Assembly (NCBI GenBank): GCA_964019135.1
Contig: OZ025255.1
Location: forward strand, 22,917,708-22,981,707
Length of the DNA: 64,000 nucleotides
Direction of reading: 5' to 3'
DNA from: Arenicola marina
Lineage: Eukaryota > Annelida > Polychaeta > Arenicolidae
A program made the translations under genes and the position numbers. Shown piece by piece: positions 57,990-64,000 of the stretch. Every line of letters starts with the position of its first letter. Positions within the stretch are counted from its first letter, which is position 1. The notes beneath the pieces are model-generated. The model had not been told where the DNA came from and made no database searches. It saw only the letters and a list, made by a program, of their open reading frames with translations.

Positions 57990-58182
57990 TAAATGACTTG
58001 GTATGTTATGCCGCTGCGCTGTGGGCACACATGGGATAAACTGGGCCAAGGAACCTCCCGGGCGATGAAGGATGAACGGCTGAATCATGCTCCAGATTCG
58101 GTGCCTCGGTCCGGATTGAAACCCAGGACCTATTGATTTGCGGTCTAAGCGCTAACCAATACACCAGAGAGGCCCCCGTCCA
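57990..58182 (-). mobile_element. tRNA-derived SINE (family B), best copy
   Basis: On the minus strand the copy reads CTCTGGTGTATTGGTTAGCG (A-box region), then about 35 bases later GGTCCTGGGTTTCAATCCGG (B box). The body runs GAGCATGATTCAGCCGTTCA and GGGAGGTTCCTTGGCCCAGT. It shares head and body with 1,570-1,722 and body with 51,410-51,510. It lies upstream of the RGS9BP-like start codon. Confidence 0.65.
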
Positions 58183-58184
58183 TG

Positions 58185-58935
58185 TTAATGGTCATTCTAT
58201 ACAGTTAAATGACGCCTAAGCAGGTGTTATCGGCTTCTGGAACTACGCCCACTGCGCTATTACAACGATATCGTGATAGAAAAGTATTTAATCATGAGCT
58301 ATCTACCACAGCAGACCGGTTAAATGATCTCATCCTAATATGAATTTATCTGCGTCAAGTCGATGTTCATTATCATATGATGCATGCCCAACAAAATGGA
58401 CCGCCTTTAAGCGCAACGTGCTCTTTCCAAAAGATTAGTTTCCAGCTAGTTAATTGACGTTGAACTTCATCAGTCACACTGCACTACACCTTTTTCCACG
58501 CACATAGCCCCCAACTCTCGTAAATTGGGTCATGTGACTCGATCTCTCGATTGATTAGATACATTATATGGAGTAACAGATATGGCCGGCACCTTGTGAA
58601 TAGCGTGGCGGAGGGCTTGTTTTATTATGCTCTTTTGCCGCTTCTAAACAAATATGCTCCATCGAAAATGGAAATGAATAGGAAAATTGGGGGAAAAAAG
58701 TCCGTCCTTCGGTCGTGCCGTTGGATAATAATGGAAGAATGTATGAATGTCAAAGGACTATTTGTTATTCAGGGGCTAATCGATCGAGGACGCACAGTGG
58801 AAAAAACGCCGAGATTTAATCGCCCGTCGTTAGCTCGTGGATGAGCCAAAGGGGGGCGGGTATATAAGGCCAACAAATTACAACAGTATCCATGTCCCAC
58901 CCCCACCCCCCCACCTCTTATACCATGCAACCTCA
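58185..58935. other. Upstream spacer, no recognisable feature
   Basis: This AT-rich sequence could include the promoter of the minus-strand gene, whose start codon is at 57,691, but no TATA box or initiator can be defended. A 97-codon plus-strand frame at 58,551-58,844 has no supporting signals. Confidence 0.35.
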
Positions 58936-58939
58936 TACG

Positions 58940-59385
58940 ACAACTCCTTCACCCATACTCACCTCATCCTCGTCCCACTACCCTCACCTCATCCTCGTCC
59001 CACTACCCTCACCTCATCCTCGTCCCACTACCCTCACCTCATCCTCGTCCCACCACCCTCACCTCATCCTTGTCCTACCACCCTCACCTCATCCTCCTCC
59101 CACCACCCTCACCTCATCCTCGTCCCACCACCCTCACCTCATCCTCGTCCTACCACCCTCACCTCATCCTCGTCCCACCACCCTCACCTCATCCTCGTCC
59201 TACCACCCTCACCTCATTCTCGTCCTACCACCCTCACCTCATCCTTGTCCCACCACCCTCACCTCATCCTCGTCCTACCACCCTCACCTCATCCTCGTCC
59301 CACCACCCTCACCTCATCCTCGTCCCACCACCCTCACCTCATCCTCCTCCCACCACCCTCACCTCATCCCCGTTCCACCACCCTA
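58940..59385. repeat. 25-bp minisatellite, about 18 copies
   Basis: The unit is CTCACCTCATCCTCGTCCCA followed by CCACC, almost free of G on the plus strand. All three plus-strand frames are open and encode PHPRPTTLTSSSSHHPHLIL-like repeats as a by-product. Confidence 0.95.
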
Positions 59386-59464
59386 ACCTCCGCCCGCACA
59401 CACACACACGCCACCAACCCTTTTCCCTTGTTCCATCACCCTCAGTTCCAACACCCCTCCCCCC

Positions 59465-59700
59465 CTATTCCCATTTCCCATCCACGCACAGTTCCACACG
59501 CAGTACGTAGGCAATGGCTGGAACCAATATAAACCAGCACATTAGCCAGTGATCAGCCAGTTTATGGCGGGACGCAATGGTTGGTGAGACCTCCATGTGA
59601 ACAGACCCCAGGGTGACATCTGCCAGTAAACCAGCATCACCTGGCCACAGTTGTCTCGTTCCATTCCGCCACGGAGTCATCACGGATAAGTTGTTTCCAG
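59465..59700 (-). other. Open frame beside SINE, uncertain
   Basis: A minus-strand frame reads through the SINE at 59,700-59,970 and then codes for a varied peptide with a hydrophobic stretch (HWLMCWFILVPAIAYVLRVE) before a stop at 59,465. A possible acceptor (GACAACTGTGGCCAG) and donor-like GTACTG are present but weak. It could be a membrane-segment exon or chance. Confidence 0.2.
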
Positions 59701-59970
59701 CCGCTCCGGTCAGGTGGCCAGAGTGCTCGCATTGAGTGCTCTGGCCACTTGAGAGTCTAACGGCACGTGGATCGATGGTTCGAGCCCCGCTGTGGCCATG
59801 TCTGTGTGGTCGCAGGATACAGGTCCCATGTCCTTCTTCGTAGGGGGTAGGGGGGGAGTAGGGGGTTACCCCCAGGGACATGGCTCCACTCTCCCTTCCT
59901 TCTCCCATTGACGCGATATGACCAAAAGTGGTTAAAACATCCTGAATATACAACCAACCAACCAAACAGC
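59700..59970 (+). mobile_element. tRNA-derived SINE (family A), 5'-diverged copy
   Basis: The head is recognisable only from GTCAGGTGGCCAGAGTGCTC. The B box is intact (GGTTCGAGCCCCGC). The body has a local expansion (GTAGGGGGTAGGGGGGGAGT). It ends with the same GACGCGATATGACCAAAAGT block and a CAACCAACCAACC tail as the copy at 48,812. Confidence 0.8.
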
Positions 59971-59974
59971 CAAC

Positions 59975-60940
59975 CATGACCAAGTTTAATGGCCTGACTA
60001 GAAGCAGCCACCAAGTGGGAAAATATCACCCGCAGATATTCGATGCTTTAAAAACATGGAGACAAATCGATGCCCAAACAAAAACATATCCGGTGCAGTC
60101 AACCAATGGAGGGGGCGATGTCCGCAATTTGCCCTCGCAATTGAAACAAATGGCAAAGCAAATGGCACGGATTGTTTTAGGGGCATATCGACTATCGTGT
60201 TCGGCGGAAAGGTGAGGCGACACCAGCTTGCAGCATTGGTATCATTGATAACGCTGAATATTTCATAATTGAGAAATGTTTAAACATTCATAATTCAATT
60301 TGCACTCTGTGTCAATGTTATTCTGGAGCAATGATATCACACAAAAAAACGTTGTTTAATACATTATTCACGTCACTAATGATCCTCAGCAAGATTACTT
60401 GCCCTATTCGACATCTGTGGAAACTATATCCGTCACGAACCGTATCACACATTGAATTATCTATGATGCAATTTCAAACGAATATCAAACAGCTCTAAAC
60501 CGATGCAAAACCTACCAAAATAAAGTAGAACAAAAACCAATCGGCTTAATAGCCACGCGTTGCCATAGTTACATTGCGTAGAACAATGAAACATAAAGTC
60601 ATACAAAAAGATTACTCTGGTTATTAATTGTAAAGGCTCGGCTGGCTGCACGTGCCATATTTCTGGTAGTTTTATATATATATCTATTGAACCCAGGAAG
60701 ATCTGAAAACATGCTTTCGGACATGCTTCTTGCACTGCAGTCAAATACAATTAACAGAGATGCAAAATTGACATAATTTAGTTGGTAATGAAGCCTACCT
60801 CGAATTTCGTGGAACATATCGTTATATAAAGCTAACAAAATGACAGCAATGTACGAATTTGTATGACGAAGCAGCACACAGATAAGGTTGGCCCAGACCA
60901 GTTGCACCATTATTGCAGCGAATTATATTCATTAACTACT
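59975..60940. other. Spacer with a possible minus-strand exon
   Basis: On the minus strand, an ATG at 60,910 opens MVQLVWANLICVLLRHTNSY then IAVILLALYNDMFHEIR, and meets a donor-like GTAGGCTT near 60,799. The peptide resembles a membrane helix. A further acceptor (TTGTATTTGACTGCAG) lies about 60 bases downstream; such an intron would be unusually short. This is recorded as a candidate only. Confidence 0.25.
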
Positions 60941-60942
60941 TA

Positions 60943-61181
60943 GGGGCCGGGCCGATAGCTCAGGTGACCAGAGCACTCGCCAGAGTGCTCTGGTCACATG
61001 AGAGCCTAACGGCACGTGGATCGATGGTTCGAGACCCGCTGTGGCCATGTCTGTGTGGTCGCAGGATAAAGATCCCACGCAAAGAGTAGGGGGGACATGG
61101 CTCCACTCTCCCTTCCTTCTCCCATTGACGCGATATGACCAAAAGTGGTTAAAGCGTCCGGAATATACAACCAACCAATCA
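60943..61181 (+). mobile_element. tRNA-derived SINE (family A), internally deleted copy
   Basis: The head is GGGGCCGGGCCGATAGCTCA with GTGACCAGAG. The B box is GGTTCGAGACCC. The part of the body between GATAAAGATCC and AAAGAGTAGGGG is shortened. The conserved end block GACGCGATATGACCAAAAGT and a CAACCAACC tail are present. Confidence 0.85.
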
Positions 61182-61184
61182 TTA

Positions 61185-62330
61185 AAGCAATATACTTACA
61201 TGCGCCAACTTAGATTTTTTACATTTTAGAGTCAAGACTAAAAGTATCTCAACATTTATGATGCATATGTTTTATATCTCTTAAGTCGGTAAAACAAATA
61301 TTTCAACATGAAACTGCTCGGTTTGTTTATATCGCGCGCGGACGTGATAGCGAGCCGCGGTCGACATCACACACAAAATAGCGAACTGCGAACAGGAATA
61401 GGAAGCAGGAATATAAAGCCGGCCACCAACTTCTGCTCCGTAGACCAAAATGCTGCTCCCCGGATAGCCCGCAGGCTTTCAGGATTTAAATTCAAGACAG
61501 AATGTACTTATTTGACATGGAGAAGAGGTTAGTAATACAGCAAATTACGGAATAATATTGCTTTAACTACTTACTTTTTTCCATTTAACACAATTTAAAT
61601 GTTTCTCAGTCTGGAAATCTATCTTTGAACAGCCCTAGTATCAACCAAGCAATCACCACTGGAGAGGTCGCAGCGGTGTGGGAGATGGTTCTGCGCGCAA
61701 CCTACAACAAGCTCTAACGCAGTATATGATGTCCTTTTGGACACGGACCGAATGTCACAAACTAGTCAGTTCCCCGAAGGTGCTTCTATATATTCTGACG
61801 AGTCTATATTTCCTGTTCCAGGACGGATGCTGCCATAGCCGTCATCGCGAAACGTCGCAACCCAAGAAGATGACATTCTCCGTGTCGCCAAACGACAATG
61901 CTTAAACGACGCCCGCTTGCGGTAGATACATCCCCCTCTTCCCGTTATGGCCGACCGTTTGTGCCCGCTTTGTATGGTGCCCCAGGTTAACTATGTCTTC
62001 CCTAGCAGTCGGCCTGCCCACATGTTGTATGGAGGCCGCGATGTATTCATCTTGTCGGCGGTTGGGAGGATTTATTACCCCGATTCTCATATAAAATTTC
62101 ATAGGCGGAAAATCACCGGGGTCTTTAAATCACCTCCGGGCCCACCCCGAAGGATGTTAAATCTGACATCGATGAACTAAGAATAGAATAGATTCGATGC
62201 CTCAGCATTCTCCAGTCAATCGCGTCTGGGCGACATGGACGCACTGACAGCTGTGGGCAGAGAGAGAGAGAGCAACGGGGGTTCATATCAGACCCCGGGA
62301 CTAAACAATGAAAACAGAAATCGTTGGCGA
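61185..62330. other. Spacer with weak plus-strand exon candidates
   Basis: A plus-strand acceptor (ATATTTCCTGTTCCAG, ending at 61,821) precedes two open frames that soon reach stops (DGCCHSRHRETSQPKK and so on, or TDAAIAVIAKRRNPRR). It could be a last exon. An upstream stretch ending at GAGAAGAG-GTTAGT (61,529) could be its partner. The evidence is too thin to call. Confidence 0.25.
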
Positions 62331-62339
62331 GGATATAAA

Positions 62340-64000
62340 AGACTCGAGCGGGTGGGTGTGGGCGCGGGTGGGAGACGGGGGGTGGAGGTGGGGGGGGGGG
62401 GAGTGTGTGGGGAGTTGAAGTGGGGTGGGAATTGTGAGCGAGAGGATAGGGGTAAGGGGGGGGGGGGGTGGTATGTGGTGGTAGGAATGGAAGGGAGTAG
62501 TGGGGAGTGATGTTGTGTCCAAAATGGCTTTAATGTTGTCGGGAAGGCCTGCAATAAAAGTGGCAGAGAAACTGGGAGAGACTGCGGCTTCCTTAAGAAT
62601 GTGAGGACGCACAGAGGGTACCCACTTGTCGATGCTTTTAGTGGCGCCCGTGTGTGTTTGTATGGAGGGGGAGGGGGTGGAGTGGTATAGGGTGGGGACG
62701 GGTGGGTGGCCGGTGGTGATACCTGAGGACAGAGGGAGAAGGGGGGGGGGGGCACGGTGAATTGTTGATGGGATGAAGGGTGAGGGTTAGGATGGTACGA
62801 TGAGTGAAAGAAGGTTGTTGGTGGTGAGGGGTTAGTGTGGGTGTGTATGACGGGTCAAGGTCAGGGTTGGAGGCGGGGGGTGATAGCGCGGTTGGGATGG
62901 GGGGGGGGTACCACGGCAAAGTGCGGGACTTTAAAGCGCCACCACCATGCAACCCCATAACAGTTCACAGTGCCGAGGAGGGTGGTAATTCTGATGCCGA
63001 GGGGCAAGCTGGGAGACACTTGATGGTAAGGTAGGAAGGAGAGAGATCGAGAGGTTAGGCGTCGGGGTGGAGACGCGTTGGAGAGATGGGTGGCGGCTTG
63101 TTGTAATAAGGTGACAGTGGGGCATGGGAGGGAATGTTATTGTGAGAATGTGTCGGTGGGCGAGGAGCGGCGGTGTGGGTGCGGGTACGACGGACTAAGC
63201 TGCTATAACGAAAGTGATGAAACATAAAACGGGGGGATGAAGGTGTGTGTGTGTGGGGGGGGGGCTGGGATAATACGGGGTGGGGCCTACAATATATAGC
63301 CATGCATCTCGCGCCAGCGTCTCCCTCAGTGACCAGGGTGGCGCCGTGGCGAAGGGTGGTAAACGCCGCACCCCCACCCCCGGCCACCGGGACACCACCT
63401 CATGCCAATAGCTCGTAAATCCCGGGGTCTAAATCAGGTTGCTATTGACTCGACAGTCTGCCGCTCAAAGCCAATAGATCCCGCCTATTCACGGTGAGCG
63501 CTCATCCCCACCCCCCCACACACACACGGTCCCTCTTTCCCCCGACCTCGCCCCATTCTTTCACCCCTGTCTCGCCCCCTCCCCCCTCCCCTCAGCACAC
63601 GCGGGTGCATATGGCTACCGTCGACCGACAGACATCGCGAGCGGGGAAGGGTTCCCGTGGGGGGGACGGAGCGTGGGGGTTGGTGAAGCTTAGCTGATGG
63701 TGATGGCTGTCACATACGGTAGGCTTGAGTCTGGTTGATCACACGCTGGGCAAGGTGAGGGCTAGAGGAGGACTTGGGTGGGGGGGGGGGGGCGGCTGTG
63801 TCCGACGGAGGCGTCGAATTTTGAAGTGTTTTAAAGCTGCCAAACAAGACGCCTTCCATTGTAAGTCGGGGGGCCTAGACAGTTGGGGGGCACAATAGCA
63901 CAGCCGGGAGGTGCGTGACTGTCCGGACATGGCGCGGAGAGAGACCTCAGTCAGGGAGACACTGGCATCGAGAAGAATACGGACAACAACCATCCCCCGC
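62340..64000. other. G-rich asymmetric region
   Basis: The plus strand is G-rich with runs of 8-12 G near 62,390, 62,458, 62,740, 62,900 and 63,779, loosely repeated as GGGTGGGTGTGGGCG-type sequence. Pro-rich minus-strand frames are compositional. No gene is supported to the end of the window. Confidence 0.45.

Noticed and set aside
48812-61181. Functional tRNA genes at A/B-box sites
   Set aside because: The heads lack a foldable acceptor stem and anticodon loop and are followed by a shared non-tRNA body, so they are SINEs.

Overview
This window looks like animal (metazoan) nuclear DNA and most resembles a repeat-rich invertebrate genome. Coding sequence comes in short exons bounded by GT-AG splice sites. 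There are three kinds of tRNA-like short interspersed elements, and about half the window is minisatellite or simple repeat. The phylum cannot be fixed from sequence alone. I see no bacterial operons, CRISPR array, rRNA gene or intact tRNA gene. One run of exactly 200 N marks an assembly gap.

Genes. All supportable coding sequence is on the minus strand between about 57.7 and 28.3 kb. Three exons (57,691-57,602; 51,075-50,906; 49,359-49,235) join with matching phase. They encode the start of a helical protein resembling the RGS9BP/RGS7BP family, the membrane anchors of R7-type RGS proteins. Four or five more exons (47,939-47,849, less certain; 47,446-47,309; 46,035-45,870; 29,782-29,671; 28,397-28,321) also join with matching phases (0, 1 and 2 all occur). 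They give over 160 residues of a protein I do not recognise. These may be one gene or two adjacent genes: the best donor of the third exon does not match the phase of the 47.9 kb candidate, while a weaker donor does. One intron of the second chain is 16 kb and is almost entirely repeats. Weak exon candidates lie at 7.0-7.26, 19.7 and 60.8 kb.

Layout. 1-13.9 kb: mostly non-coding, with a 31-bp minisatellite, a tRNA-like SINE remnant and DNA-transposon-like ends. 14.0-18.7 kb: a 4.7-kb array of a 37-bp unit. 19-26.1 kb: four further arrays (18, 43-48, 27 and 26 bp), the last with higher-order structure. 27.4-30.9 kb: two exons among small duplications, including a 39-bp minisatellite built from an exon-intron junction. 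32.1-44 kb: back-to-back arrays with extreme strand asymmetry, including the assembly gap. 44-58 kb: exons, SINEs and arrays of 23 and 37 bp. 58-64 kb: a 25-bp array, SINEs and G- or C-rich DNA.

Most long open frames in the window are by-products of tandem arrays and are not annotated as genes. The most interesting feature is at 29.0-29.7 kb. There the last 20 bases of a coding exon plus its 5' splice site have been amplified in tandem with a 39-bp (13-codon) period, giving a ladder of candidate splice donors.
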